Assembly: GCA_965248675.1 (NCBI GenBank)
Contig: CBDFJZ010000008.1
Location: 186,001-250,000, forward strand
DNA length: 64,000 bases
Direction of reading: 5' to 3'
DNA from: UBA6627 sp965248675
Lineage (GTDB): Bacteria > Chloroflexota > Dehalococcoidia > UBA2979
Shown here: positions 52,714 through 62,024 of the stretch, in pieces
Position numbering within the stretch: the first letter of the stretch is position 1
Layout: every line of letters starts with the position of its first letter
Made by a program: the position numbers and the translations under genes
Notes under the pieces: model-generated
What the model was told of the DNA's origin: nothing
Database searches by the model: none
The model's input: only the letters and a program-made list of their open reading frames with translations

Positions 52714-54105
52714 ATGCGTGTGAACACCCGTTCCGCCCTCGTTGCGGTCGCGTTCGGCGCCGGTCTGGTCGCGCTCGCGTGCACGGGAGGCGGCAACGAC
52801 TCGCCGCGGGCGGCCAAGGCGGAACCGGACGCGCCTCGGACGGCGACCGCACCTCCCACGCCGACCACACCGCCGGAGCAGGTCGCCGAGGACATCGAGA
52901 TCCTGCTGACGGCGTTCAACCGCGGGCTGAACCCGGATCGGATCGAGCGCGTCGGCCGGAGCGGCGATATCCGGCACGCGTGGCTGCTCACCGACTTGAT
53001 GCAGTTCTTCCCACGCGGCCAGACCGCCGAAGACCTGAACGACGCGTGGCAGGACCTGACCGGGGTGCCGCGGTCGCAGCCTCGCGGCTGGCAGGCGACC
53101 GCCGACTACCTGATCGCGAACGACATCCCCGCGCCCGATGACTACCTGCGGTTGAAGACCACCTTGCTGGGGTTCGTGGGCGACGACTGGGACCCATTCT
53201 TCGAGGACCCGAACGCCGACGTCGACTGGCGCCTGGTGAGCTGGGGCGGCGTGGGGATCGATGACCGCCCGCTCGATCAGGCCAACAGCGGCTGTGGCAA
53301 CTGCATCCCGGCGCTGGACGATCCCTTCGTGACCGACGTCGCCGGAGGCGACTGGTACCCGGACGAGCGCACGGTCTTCACAGTGGAGGTGAACGGCGAG
53401 GTGCGCGCCTACCCGAAGAACATCATGGAAGTGCACGAGATGGTGAACGACACGCTCGGCGGGCGTCGGATCGCCCTCGTGTACTGCACACTCTGCGGCA
53501 CGGCGCAGGCGTTCCTGACGGACGAGCTGCCGGATGGGATCGAGACGCCGACCGGGACGTTCGAGCTGCGCACCTCGGGGCTGCTATCGCGCTCCAACAA
53601 GGTGATGTTCGAGCTGCACACGTTCTCGATGTTCGACACGTTCCGAGGGCGCGCGATCACCGGTCCATTGCACGACATCGGCCTCGAGCTGGAGTTCGTC
53701 TCCGTCGGCACGGTGGACTGGGGCGACTTCAAGGCCGCGCGACCGGACGCGACGATCGTCGCGCAGCGGACCCAGCAGCTCGGGAACTACCCGCTCGATC
53801 CGCTGGGCAACCGCGACGCCGACGGGCCGATCTTCCCGGTCGGCGCCGTCGACTCGCGGCTCCTGATTCAGGAGCAGGTACTCGGCGTCAGCCACAACGG
53901 CGTGGTCGTCGCCTTCCCCGAGGCGGCGACGCGCTTCGCGCTCGCCAGCGGCCAGGACGTCGAGTTCGAGGGCATCACGGTCCGGCTCGAGGACGGCGCG
54001 CTCCGCGCCCGGACGACCAAGGGCGATCCGATCACGACGCACCAGGCGTTCTGGTTCGCGTGGTCGCAGTTCAATCCGGAGACGGAGATCTGGGACCCCG
54101 TCTAA
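52714..54105 (+). CDS. DUF3179 domain lipoprotein
   Basis: 463 residues. N-terminal signal 'MRVNTRSALVAVAFGAGLVALAC' with lipobox LVALAC puts acylated Cys near residue 23, then a low-complexity linker. DUF3179 signature: 'DWYPDERTVFTVEVNGEVRAYPKNIMEVHEMVNDTLGGRRIALVYCTLCGTAQAF' plus 'LRTSGLLSRSNKVMFE', 'FDTFRGRAITGPL' and 'GVSHNGVVVAFP'. DUF3179 is frequent in Chloroflexota and Actinobacteria and is of unknown function, with a conserved YCTLC pair resembling a redox or metal site. ATG 52714. Lies downstream of the enoyl-CoA hydratase by 199 bp. Confidence 0.9.
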   Translation: MRVNTRSALVAVAFGAGLVALACTGGGNDSPRAAKAEPDAPRTATAPPTPTTPPEQVAEDIEILLTAFNRGLNPDRIERVGRSGDIRHAWLLTDLMQFFPRGQTAEDLNDAWQDLTGVPRSQPRGWQATADYLIANDIPAPDDYLRLKTTLLGFVGDDWDPFFEDPNADVDWRLVSWGGVGIDDRPLDQANSGCGNCIPALDDPFVTDVAGGDWYPDERTVFTVEVNGEVRAYPKNIMEVHEMVNDTLGGRRIALVYCTLCGTAQAFLTDELPDGIETPTGTFELRTSGLLSRSNKVMFELHTFSMFDTFRGRAITGPLHDIGLELEFVSVGTVDWGDFKAARPDATIVAQRTQQLGNYPLDPLGNRDADGPIFPVGAVDSRLLIQEQVLGVSHNGVVVAFPEAATRFALASGQDVEFEGITVRLEDGALRARTTKGDPITTHQAFWFAWSQFNPETEIWDPV

Positions 54106-54209
54106 GCGCCCTGAGGCTCGTCGAGCAGACACCAGAGACAGTATCCAAGGGCGGACACGGCCGCGGTGGCGACGGCGATTGCGGCCGTCGCGATCGTGAA
54201 GAGGTCCAC
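54102..54209 (-). CDS. very small single-helix membrane protein (35 aa)
   Basis: GTG 54209 preceded by GGAGGAG four bases upstream, giving VDLFTIATAAIAVATAAVSALG and YCLWCLLDEPQGA. One hydrophobic helix and a CLWC motif. Reads antisense at the 3' end of the DUF3179 gene (4-base overlap). Too short for standard gene finding; supported only by the ribosome site and hydrophobicity. Confidence 0.3.
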   Translation of the reverse strand: MDLFTIATAAIAVATAAVSALGYCLWCLLDEPQGA

Positions 54210-54353
54210 GCGCTCCTCCGGGCAAGCTCCGTTGCGCTCCACGTCGATGCCGTCAGAGCATGGCAGAGCAACGACACCGAAGGCTGCCGTGACCGCAGGC
54301 GTGATCCTGATATCGTCCGCTGACGGCCCGTAACTCAGCCAGCGGAGCGCCGC

Positions 54354-56309
54354 ATGACGACGGCATTCGAGGCCCCGGCGCCGATCACCGCGAGCGACGA
54401 CGAGCTGCGCGAGGCGCTCGAGGCCGCCCACGTGCCGTCGCTGATGAACGCGCTGGTCCACATCAGCGGCGAGATCGGCCACATCAGAGGCGAGATCACG
54501 CCGATCGGGGCGCTGTTCCAGGATCCTCAGGGCGGCATTCCGCCCGAGCGCCAGGCCGAGGCACGAGCGATCGCCCTCGAGGTGCTGAAGGCCTACCGCG
54601 ACAGCGGGAGCCAGCTCCCGCGGCGGCCCTCGGACGAGGCGATCGAGGAGATGACGGACTACATCATCGGCGAGGGCGTGCCGCGCGCCTACAAGGAGTT
54701 TCTGCACGCCGAGCTAGGGATGGAGGGCGAGGACGCCTACGCACACCGGTCGTTCGAGGGCATCCCAGCGGAGGCGCGCGCAGATTTCCGCGTCGTGATC
54801 GTCGGTGCCGGCATGTCGGGTCTGCTCGCGGCGGTCCGCCTCGATCAGGAGGGGATCCCGTACACGATCATCGAGAAGAACTCGGAGGTCGGCGGGACCT
54901 GGTGGCAGAATCAGTATCCCGGTTGCCGCGTCGACAACCAGAACCACATCTATTCGTACTCGTTCGAGCCGCACGACTGGCCGTACTGGTATTCGAACCG
55001 GCAGGTGCTGTTCGAGTACTTCGATCTGGTCGCCGACAAGTACGACATCCGCAAACAGATCCGCTTCAACACCGACCTCGAGCGGGCCGTCTTCAACGAG
55101 GAGCGCGGCACGTGGTCGCTGACCGTGCGACCGCGTGACGGCGCGGCCGAGACGATCGAGGCGAACGCGGTGATCAGCGCGGTCGGTCAGTTGAACCGGC
55201 CGCGGATGCCGGAGCTGCGCGGGCGCGACACGTTCGAGGGCACCTCGTTCCACTCGGGCGAGTGGCGGCACGACGTCGACCTCGCGGGGAAGCGGATCGG
55301 GGTGATCGGGACCGGCGCGAGCGCGTTCCAGTTCGTGCCGGAGATCGCGAAGGAAGCGGACGAGGTCGTCGTCTTCCAGCGGACGCCGCCGTGGATGGCG
55401 CCGCAGCCGACCTACCGCCAGGAGATCCCGGAAGGGAAGCACTGGCTGCTAACGCACGTCCCGTTCTACCAGGCGTGGTACCGGTTCTCGCTCTTCTGGC
55501 GGAGCTCCGAGGGGATGCTGAAGTCGGTGGCGGTTGATCCAGAGTGGACGGAAGCGGGGTCGGTCAGCGCCGCGAACCAGAAGATGCGCGAGACGCTGAC
55601 GGCCTACATCAGCGGGGTGCTGGAGGACGCGCCGGAGGTCCTCGAACATGCGATCCCGGAGTACCCGCCGGGCGGCAAGCGGATGGTGGTGGACGACGGG
55701 AACTGGCTACGCGCGCTGAAGCGCGACAACGTCGAGATCGTAGTCGACCCGATCGCCGAGATCACGCCCTCGGGGATCAGCACAGAGGGCGGAAGGAGCG
55801 CGGCGTTCGACGTGATCGTGTTCGCGACCGGGTTCCAGGCCAGCTCGTTCCTGATGCCGATGGAGATCGTCGGGCGCGGTGGCGTCGAGCTGCACGACCA
55901 CTGGGCAGGCACCGCTCGCGCGTACATGGGCGTGACGATCCCCGACTACCCGAACCTGTTCCTGCTCTACGGACCGAACACGAACATCGTGGTCAACGGT
56001 TCGACGATCTTCTTCGCCGAGTGCGAGATGCGGTACGTGATGGGCTGCCTGCGCCTGCTGCTGCAGCGGGACGAAGCGGCGATGAACGTTCGTCCCGAGG
56101 TCCATGACGCGTACAACGAGAAGATCGACCGTGGGAACGAATCGATGGCGTGGGGTACGGCGGGTGTGACGAGCTGGTACAAGAACGCCGAGGGGCACGT
56201 AACGCAGAACTGGCCGTTCACGCTGCTCGAGTTCTGGACGCAGACGCGCGAGCCGGATCCCAAGGACTACGAGTTCCTGGCGGCGCGGGTACCCGAACCA
56301 GTCGGATAG
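54354..56309 (+). CDS. flavin-containing Baeyer-Villiger-type monooxygenase
   Basis: 651 residues. First Rossmann GAGMSG in RVVIVGAGMSGLLAA at about residue 146; BVMO fingerprint FEGTSFHSGEW (F-x-G-x3-H-x3-W) at residues 294-304; second NADPH Rossmann GTGAS in 'IGVIGTGASAFQFVPEI'. An N-terminal helical extension of about 140 residues, seen in the larger type I BVMOs, precedes it. Converts ketones to esters/lactones (or oxidises heteroatoms) with NADPH and O2. Ring-opening by BVMO would fit the esterases nearby in the window. Confidence 0.93.
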   Translation: MTTAFEAPAPITASDDELREALEAAHVPSLMNALVHISGEIGHIRGEITPIGALFQDPQGGIPPERQAEARAIALEVLKAYRDSGSQLPRRPSDEAIEEMTDYIIGEGVPRAYKEFLHAELGMEGEDAYAHRSFEGIPAEARADFRVVIVGAGMSGLLAAVRLDQEGIPYTIIEKNSEVGGTWWQNQYPGCRVDNQNHIYSYSFEPHDWPYWYSNRQVLFEYFDLVADKYDIRKQIRFNTDLERAVFNEERGTWSLTVRPRDGAAETIEANAVISAVGQLNRPRMPELRGRDTFEGTSFHSGEWRHDVDLAGKRIGVIGTGASAFQFVPEIAKEADEVVVFQRTPPWMAPQPTYRQEIPEGKHWLLTHVPFYQAWYRFSLFWRSSEGMLKSVAVDPEWTEAGSVSAANQKMRETLTAYISGVLEDAPEVLEHAIPEYPPGGKRMVVDDGNWLRALKRDNVEIVVDPIAEITPSGISTEGGRSAAFDVIVFATGFQASSFLMPMEIVGRGGVELHDHWAGTARAYMGVTIPDYPNLFLLYGPNTNIVVNGSTIFFAECEMRYVMGCLRLLLQRDEAAMNVRPEVHDAYNEKIDRGNESMAWGTAGVTSWYKNAEGHVTQNWPFTLLEFWTQTREPDPKDYEFLAARVPEPVG

Positions 56310-56362
56310 CGGCCGGTCTGCCGGCAGCGTGACGTGCGAACAAATGGCGGAGGAGCGAACTG

Positions 56363-56737
56363 ATGCAGGTACACGTGATCAAGGCGGAGGACGGCGAAAC
56401 GGTCGAACGGTCCGACGCCGCGATCTTCGAGGGTGGCCTGGTCTGGGGCCGCGGTCTAAGCGCCGGGCTGACCGAGGATACGAACGTCTCCGTCGTGCAG
56501 TTCGGGGCCGGCGCGCGCGCCGGCTGGCACACGCATACCCGCGATCAGGTGCTGTACGTCGTCTCCGGCATCGGGAAGGTCGGTGACCACGAGGGCGAGC
56601 GGGTGATCAGCGCCGGCGACTGCGCCGTCGTTCCAGCCGGGGCCGAGCACTGGCACGGCGCGCATGACACCGGATCGCCGATGGCCCACCTGTCGATCAT
56701 GCCCGTCGGCGCCGAGACGACGGTGATCGAGGAGTAG
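56363..56737 (+). CDS. cupin domain protein
   Basis: 124 residues. Cupin motif 1 'GWHTHTRDQVLYVVSGIG' and motif 2 'DCAVVPAGAEHWHGAHD' place His, His, Gln/Glu and His metal ligands. Small beta-barrel metalloprotein; substrate unknown. 54 bp downstream of the monooxygenase and 3 bp upstream of the phosphoesterase gene, likely an operon. Confidence 0.88.
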   Translation: MQVHVIKAEDGETVERSDAAIFEGGLVWGRGLSAGLTEDTNVSVVQFGAGARAGWHTHTRDQVLYVVSGIGKVGDHEGERVISAGDCAVVPAGAEHWHGAHDTGSPMAHLSIMPVGAETTVIEE

Positions 56738-56740
56738 CGC

Positions 56741-57364
56741 TTGCCTTCGACCGGGGACGCGTGGCCGGGCGTGATGCGGGTCGACAGTACCCGTATCTCG
56801 GTGGTCTCGGACACGCACGAGCAGGGCGACGGCTGGGGCTCTCCGCCGGAGCTGATCGAGGCGCTGCGCGGCTCCGATCTGATCTTGCATTGCGGTGATC
56901 TGGACACGCTCGGGGTGCTCGATCACCTCGAAACGGTCGCGCCGGTACTGGCGGTGCGCGGCTACCCGGACCCGCGCGAGGAGGGCGATCGGCTCGCCGA
57001 GGAGACGCGGGTGGTCGAGGTCGACGGGGTTCGGATCGGGATGGTGCACGACATCCGGCTGCACGGCAGAACGGTCAACTTCACACACACGGTGGAGTTC
57101 GCGCGCGGCGACCCGCGCGACCTGATCGAGCGGCGGTTCGGGCAGCCCGTCGACGTCGTCTGCTTCGGGGATACGCACCACGAGTACATCGGCGTCGTGG
57201 CGGGCGTGCTCTTCGTCAACCCGGGGAGCACCAGCCGGCCGAACTTCCGGCATCCGCGCGGGGAGCTGGGGACATTCGCGAACCTCGATGTGAAAGACGG
57301 CGTGGTGTCGGCCGAGATCCGCAAGCTGCGAAGGAGCGGTCAGGCGGCGCTCAGACGAGACTGA
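56741..57364 (+). CDS. metallophosphoesterase (YfcE/MJ0936-like)
   Basis: 207 residues from TTG 56741, chosen because CGAGGAG ends six bases before it; ATG 56774 is the alternative and lacks a site. Metal-binding motifs: VVSDTHEQ (D-x-H), LHCGDLD (GD), CFGDTHHEYIG (GDTHH, as GxTH) and NPGSTSRP (GS). The family's members cleave phosphodiesters; physiological substrate unknown. The stop of the cupin is 3 bp upstream. Confidence 0.88.
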   Translation: MPSTGDAWPGVMRVDSTRISVVSDTHEQGDGWGSPPELIEALRGSDLILHCGDLDTLGVLDHLETVAPVLAVRGYPDPREEGDRLAEETRVVEVDGVRIGMVHDIRLHGRTVNFTHTVEFARGDPRDLIERRFGQPVDVVCFGDTHHEYIGVVAGVLFVNPGSTSRPNFRHPRGELGTFANLDVKDGVVSAEIRKLRRSGQAALRRD

Positions 57365-57433
57365 TCAATTTCTGATCGCGTCTTAACGCCGCACGATCAT
57401 TCCGCAGATCACGAACGTCGATGATCAGCCATC

Positions 57434-57619
57434 ATGAGCCGTACTGACAGACAGCCCCGCGCTGTCGTCGCCCGTTGCACCACCTGCCGGCGACCGGAAG
57501 GGCCTTTCGTCTACATGGAGAACCGCAAGCACTATTGCGTGAGCTGCGGGCGGAAGATCCGCGATCTGATGCGCTTCGGCTCGGCCGGCCGGCGCGCGAA
57601 CGACATCCACCTCGACTGA
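57434..57619 (+). CDS. small zinc-ribbon protein (61 aa)
   Basis: 61 residues with two C-x-x-C pairs: CTTC near residue 15 and CVSC near residue 35 (ARCTTCRRPEGPFVYMENRKHYCVSCGRKI), a treble-clef-like zinc ribbon. ATG 57434. Function unknown; could bind nucleic acid. A separate unit after the phosphoesterase. The 75-bp gap upstream contains repeated GATCA-like half-sites but no identified operator. Confidence 0.75.
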   Translation: MSRTDRQPRAVVARCTTCRRPEGPFVYMENRKHYCVSCGRKIRDLMRFGSAGRRANDIHLD

Positions 57620-57668
57620 CACCCGATCGTACCGGTTGCGACCGACGCCAAGCGCGAGGCGGCGTGCG

Positions 57669-60030
57669 CTAGGCCGCGAACCCGTGACCGAGGCGACGCT
57701 GATCGGCGAGCAGGCTGGTCGCCGCCTCTTCGGTCAGCGGCCGAGCGAAGAGGTACCCCTGCGCCAGATCGCAGCCGAGATGGCGCAGCAGCGAGAGCTG
57801 CCGCTCGTGCTCGACGCCTTCGGCGACGACGGTCAGGCCGAGCGCATGACCGAGCGCGATCACGCCGCTGACGATCGAGCCCGAGTCCTCGTCGGTGGTC
57901 ACGCTCTGGACGAACGAGCCGTCGATCTTGAGTGTGCTCAGCGGGAATTCCTTGAGCCGAACCAGGGACGAGTGCCCGGTTCCGAAGTCGTCCAGGGCGG
58001 TGCGTACCCCGAGCTCGCGGATCTGCCGGAGCATCGCCACTGCTTCCTCGATGTTCTCGAGCGCGGCGGTTTCAGTGACCTCGAGCTCGAGCAACTCCGG
58101 GGAGAGCCCAGTCTCGGCGAGGACCGCCTTGATCGTGTCGATCATGCCGCCGTTGGAGAACAGCCGCCGCCGACAGGTTCACGGAGACGATCACCGGACC
58201 GAGGCCGTCGTCCCGCCAACGGCGGTTCTGCTGGCAGGCCTGACGGAGCACCCAGGCGTCGACGAGCCGAATCAAGCCGTTGTCCTCGAGGATCGGGACA
58301 AAGTCGGCCGGCGGCAGCAGCCCGTGATCGGGGTGCTCCCAGCGGACGAGCGCCTCGAAGTTCGCGATCCGCCCGGTCTCGATGTCGACTTCCGGGTGGT
58401 AGTAGACGCGGAGCTCGCCGCGCACGATCGCCGCGCGGAGGTCGTTCTCGACGTTCAGGCGGCGTCGCGAGTCGGCATCGAGTGAAGCGGTGGCGAACTG
58501 GTAACCGGAACCGCCGAGCTCCTTCGCCCGGTACATCGCCGAGTCGGCGCGGCGGATGAGCGTGGCCGCGTCCTCGCCATCGTGCGGGAATACCGCCACG
58601 CCGACGCTGGTCGCGGTGTGAAGGCTGCGCCCGCCGACCTCGAGCGGCGTGCTCAGCGACGCCACGAGCGAGCCCGCCGTGTCCATCGCGCTCTCGAGAT
58701 CCGCCAGATCGGGCGCCAGCACGAGGAACTCGTCGCCGCCGAAGCGAGCAACGATGTGCTCCTTGGGAACCGCCTGCACGAACCGTTCGGCGACCTGCTG
58801 GAGCAACTCGTCACCGACGGTGTGACCGAGGGTGTCGTTCACGAGCTTGAAGCGGTCGAGGTCCATCAACATCACTGCGAACGTTCCGCCCTCGGCTGCC
58901 GCGCGCGCGAGCGCATCGGCGATCGCGCGCTCCATCCGCTGCCGGTTGGGCAGTCCGGTGGGCACCTCGAAGCCGGCGAGCTGCTGGATACGTTCGGTGT
59001 CTCGCTTACGGTCGGTGACGTCGCTGAACTCGATCCAGGCGCTGCGCTCGCTCTCGCCGAGCGGATAGGTCGAGATCGAGACCTCGACGTCACGGAGCTC
59101 GCCGTCGGAGCGGACGATCTGTCGCTCGTAGAGTCCGGGCGGGGCGGAGCCCCAGATGCGGGCGGTGACGAGCGGCATGAGGGAACCGGCGGACGGATCG
59201 GCGGTGACGTCCGCGAGGCTCAATCGCTCCATCGCGTGCGGCTCGTACCCGAGCAGATCGCAGAGCGCGGGGTTGAAGATCAGGATCTTTCCGCGGCTGG
59301 AGACGACCAGGATCCCGTTCTGAGCGGAGGCGAGCATGTCGAGGAAGGACTGGTGCGTCTCGCGCAGCTCCTGCTCCGCGGCGACGCGCGCACCCACGTC
59401 ACGAGCGCTCCCTCGGAACGCCGCGTGGCCGCTCTCGGCTCGTCGGTGGGAGACGAGCTGGAGGGTGCGGGTCGTGCCGTCCGCGTGCGCCCAGGCGCCC
59501 TCGGTTGTCAGCGTCTCGCCCACCGTCGCGGGGAGCAGCTCGATCGCGGCGTCGGGGGTGTAGTCGACGAGCGAGCGGCCAACCATCTCGCGCGGCTCGA
59601 AGCCAAGCAGCGTGCGGCAGCCATCGCTCACGTAGGTGATTTTGCCTCGTTCGTTCGCGTCGTAGAAGAGCAGATCGGGGAGGTCTCCCGCGAGCGTCTC
59701 GACGCGGTCCTCGGCACGCCGGGCGCGTTCGGAGGTCTGTCGATCCGACTCGCGCCAGGTCACGACCAACGAGGTAAGGAGCAGCGCGAGCGCCAGCAAT
59801 GGCGCGGCGGCGAGGAACTGGTCGACGGGCGAGATCGCTTCCCAGCCGGGTAGCTGCGAGGCTGACAGCGCGGCCGCGCCCGCCATCACGAGGAGCGTCG
59901 CCACCCAGACCACGAGCGTGGGCAGTGCTCTGCCCTCAGTTCGCCGCATACACCCGTCCGCGCCGGGCTCGAGATGAGCCGTATGACTCTCTGATCGTCG
60001 GCTGACAGGCACATCTCCAGTAACACTCAT
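57669..60030 (-). pseudogene. PAS-GGDEF-EAL cyclic di-GMP signalling protein, frameshifted in the EAL domain
   Basis: Frame 1 (60030 to about 58145) has two N-terminal membrane helices ('LPTLVVWVATLLVMAGAAALSASQLPG', 'FLAAAPLLALALLLTSLVVTW'), two PAS domains, GGDEF domain with ARFGGDEFLVL, and the start of an EAL domain with FEALVRWEHP. Frame 2 (to 57669) continues 'GGMIDTIKAVLAETGLSPELLELEVTETAAL', 'TALDDFGTGHSSLVRLKEFPLSTLKIDGSFV', 'GVEHERQLSLLRHLGCDLAQGYLFARP'. Removing one G from the CGG run near 58172 (minus-strand GGCGGCGGCTG) merges them. Both catalytic sites intact. Alternative start ATG 59949. Confidence 0.78.
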
Positions 60031-60145
60031 CGGGCGGCGAGGTGATCAGGCGTCCTGCGGCAGGGGACGGGGATCGACCTGTGTCAGAGTCCGCCCGGCT
60101 CGCCTGGTCGCGGTCTGGTTCGCCACGAGGCGCGCTCGCCCTATC

Positions 60146-60817
60146 GTGGACCGCGTGAAGCCCTGGGAACACCTCGCGACCGGGCCGACGCCCGATGGCT
60201 ATGACCTCGAGCTGTGGCGCCACGATCTCGACTATGCGATCCGCGCGAACGGGTACGACCTGATGGTCTCGCGCGCGCACCAGTCCGAGGACCAGATGAT
60301 GGCGCTGGCCTGCCCGCGGCCGGGCGCCGGTGCCCGGGTGCTGGTGGGCGGCCTCGGCATGGGCTACACGCTGCGAGCCGCGCTCGATCTGCTGCCGCCC
60401 GACGGCGCCGCCGTGGTGAGCGAGCTGATTCCCGAGGTGGTCGAGTGGAACCGGGGCGTGCTCGGTCGATTGGCCGGCTGTCCGCTGGACGATCCGCGGA
60501 CCGAGGTGGACGCACGGGACGTCGTCGAGGTGATCCGAGGCAGCACCAATCGGTTCGACGCGATCTTGCTCGACGTGGACAACGGACCCGACGCGCCGGC
60601 GCAGCGAACGAACGCCCGGCTTTACACGCCCGCCGGCCTCGAGGAGATCGGACGCGCGCTGCGCCCGCGCGGCGCGCTGGCGGTGTGGTCAGTCGACGAG
60701 CAGCGGGGCTTCGAACGGCGGCTCTGGCGCGCGGGGTTCGATCCTCGAACGGAGCGCGTGCGGGCACACGGGAAGCGCGGCGGTAGCCACTACGTGCTCG
60801 TGGGGACGAAGCGGTAG
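60146..60817 (+). CDS. spermidine synthase-like (polyamine aminopropyltransferase-fold) protein
   Basis: 223 residues. SAM/dcSAM-binding fold: 'GARVLVGGLGMGYTLRAALDLLP' (glycine motif), 'AAVVSELIPEVVEWNRGVLGRLAG', 'DVVEVIRGSTNRFDAILLDVDNGPDAP' with the acidic DVDNGP in place of the D-x-D of true synthases, and 'NARLYTPAGLEEIGRALRPRGALAVWSVDEQRGFERRL'. Such short proteins lack the N-terminal domain and most are of unknown function. TTG/GTG alternatives are not needed. Confidence 0.85.
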   Translation: MDRVKPWEHLATGPTPDGYDLELWRHDLDYAIRANGYDLMVSRAHQSEDQMMALACPRPGAGARVLVGGLGMGYTLRAALDLLPPDGAAVVSELIPEVVEWNRGVLGRLAGCPLDDPRTEVDARDVVEVIRGSTNRFDAILLDVDNGPDAPAQRTNARLYTPAGLEEIGRALRPRGALAVWSVDEQRGFERRLWRAGFDPRTERVRAHGKRGGSHYVLVGTKR

Positions 60818-60841
60818 CGACGGCGGCGCACGGGAGCGGCC

Positions 60842-61231
60842 ATGAGCTTCGAGACGATGCAACTGCCCGAGGAGCCCTCGATCGTGGCGCCCGACGGGTC
60901 GGACGTGCGGGTGCTGTTGCAACGGCCGGGCGGGAGCATGGCGCACTTCGAGCTGGCGGCCGGGCACGCCTCGAAGGCGGTGGCGCATCGGACGGTCGAG
61001 GAGATCTGGTTCTTCCTCGCGGGGCGTGGGGAGATGTGGCGGCAGCTCGGGGACGATGAGGCAACGGTTGCGGTGGAGCCGGGAACGTGCGTCTCGATCC
61101 CGGTGGGGACGCGCTTTCAGTTTCGAGCGAGCGATGATGGGCCGCTGAGCGCGGTCGGGATCACGATGCCGCCCTGGCCCGGGATGGACGAGGCCGATCC
61201 GGTCGGAGGGGTCTGGCCATCTTCGGACTGA
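60842..61231 (+). CDS. cupin domain protein
   Basis: 129 residues. 'GGSMAHFELAAGHASKAVAHRTVEEIWFFLAGRGEMWR' is cupin motif 1, and 'VSIPVGTRFQFRA' the second barrel half. H-x-x-x-E-E metal triad is partly visible (AHRTVEEIW). 24 bp after the synthase-like gene and 31 bp before the ABC ATPase gene on the same strand; role unknown. Confidence 0.85.
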   Translation: MSFETMQLPEEPSIVAPDGSDVRVLLQRPGGSMAHFELAAGHASKAVAHRTVEEIWFFLAGRGEMWRQLGDDEATVAVEPGTCVSIPVGTRFQFRASDDGPLSAVGITMPPWPGMDEADPVGGVWPSSD

Positions 61232-61262
61232 GCGCGACGGTTCCGCAAAACGGAGGTTCGTG

Positions 61263-62024
61263 ATGGTGACGCCCTCGACCGTTGCTCCCGAGGCAACGGC
61301 GATCGAGATCGAGCACCTGGAGGGGCGCCGTGGCGGGAAGGCGATCCTGCCCGACCTCTCGCTCTCCGTGCCGGGCGGCGCGGTCACGGGCCTGCTGGGG
61401 CCGAGCGGATCCGGGAAGACCACGCTGATGCGGGCGATCGTTGGCGTGCAACAGGTCGCCGGCGGCAAAGTCAGCGTGCTTGGCATCGCCGCGGACGATC
61501 CGGAGCTGCGCCGCCGGGTCGCCTACGTGACCCAGGCGCCGTCGGTGTACCCCGATCTGACCGTCATCGAGAACCTGCGCTATTTCGCGGCGGTGATGGA
61601 CGCGCCCGCGGGCGACGTGGCGCGCGTGATCGAGACTGTCGGGCTCGAGCCGCAGGCGCGACAGGTGATAGCCACGCTCTCCGGCGGCGAGCAGTCACGG
61701 GCCTCGCTGGCGGCGGCGCTGCTGGGGCAACCGGAGCTGATCGTGCTCGATGAGCCCACGGTCGGACTCGACCCGGTGCTCCGCCGCGAGCTGTGGCAGA
61801 CGTTCCACGAGCTGGCGGCGCGAGGCGTGACGCTGCTGGTGTCGACCCACGTGATGGACGAGGCGAGCTACTGCGACGAGCTGGTACTGCTGCGCGAGGG
61901 CCGGGTGATCGCCCAGGCGTCGCCCGCCAGGCTGCTGGAGCAGACCGGGGCCGGCGACCTGGAGGGCGCGTTCCTGGCGCTGGCCGAGGCGGCACCGCCC
62001 ACGGAGCGGGAGGCGACCTCGTGA
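61263..62024 (+). CDS. ABC transporter ATP-binding protein
   Basis: 253 residues. Walker A GPSGSGKTTLMRAIVG, Q-loop 'YVTQAPSVYPDL', signature LSGGEQSR, Walker B LIVLDEPTVGLDP and the H-loop 'LLVSTHVMDEA'. CcmA/NatA/DrrA-type drug or polymer exporter ATPase. ATG 61263 (a GTG precedes it). The stop TGA overlaps the permease GTG (GTGA), so they are coupled. Confidence 0.93.
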   Translation: MVTPSTVAPEATAIEIEHLEGRRGGKAILPDLSLSVPGGAVTGLLGPSGSGKTTLMRAIVGVQQVAGGKVSVLGIAADDPELRRRVAYVTQAPSVYPDLTVIENLRYFAAVMDAPAGDVARVIETVGLEPQARQVIATLSGGEQSRASLAAALLGQPELIVLDEPTVGLDPVLRRELWQTFHELAARGVTLLVSTHVMDEASYCDELVLLREGRVIAQASPARLLEQTGAGDLEGAFLALAEAAPPTEREATS

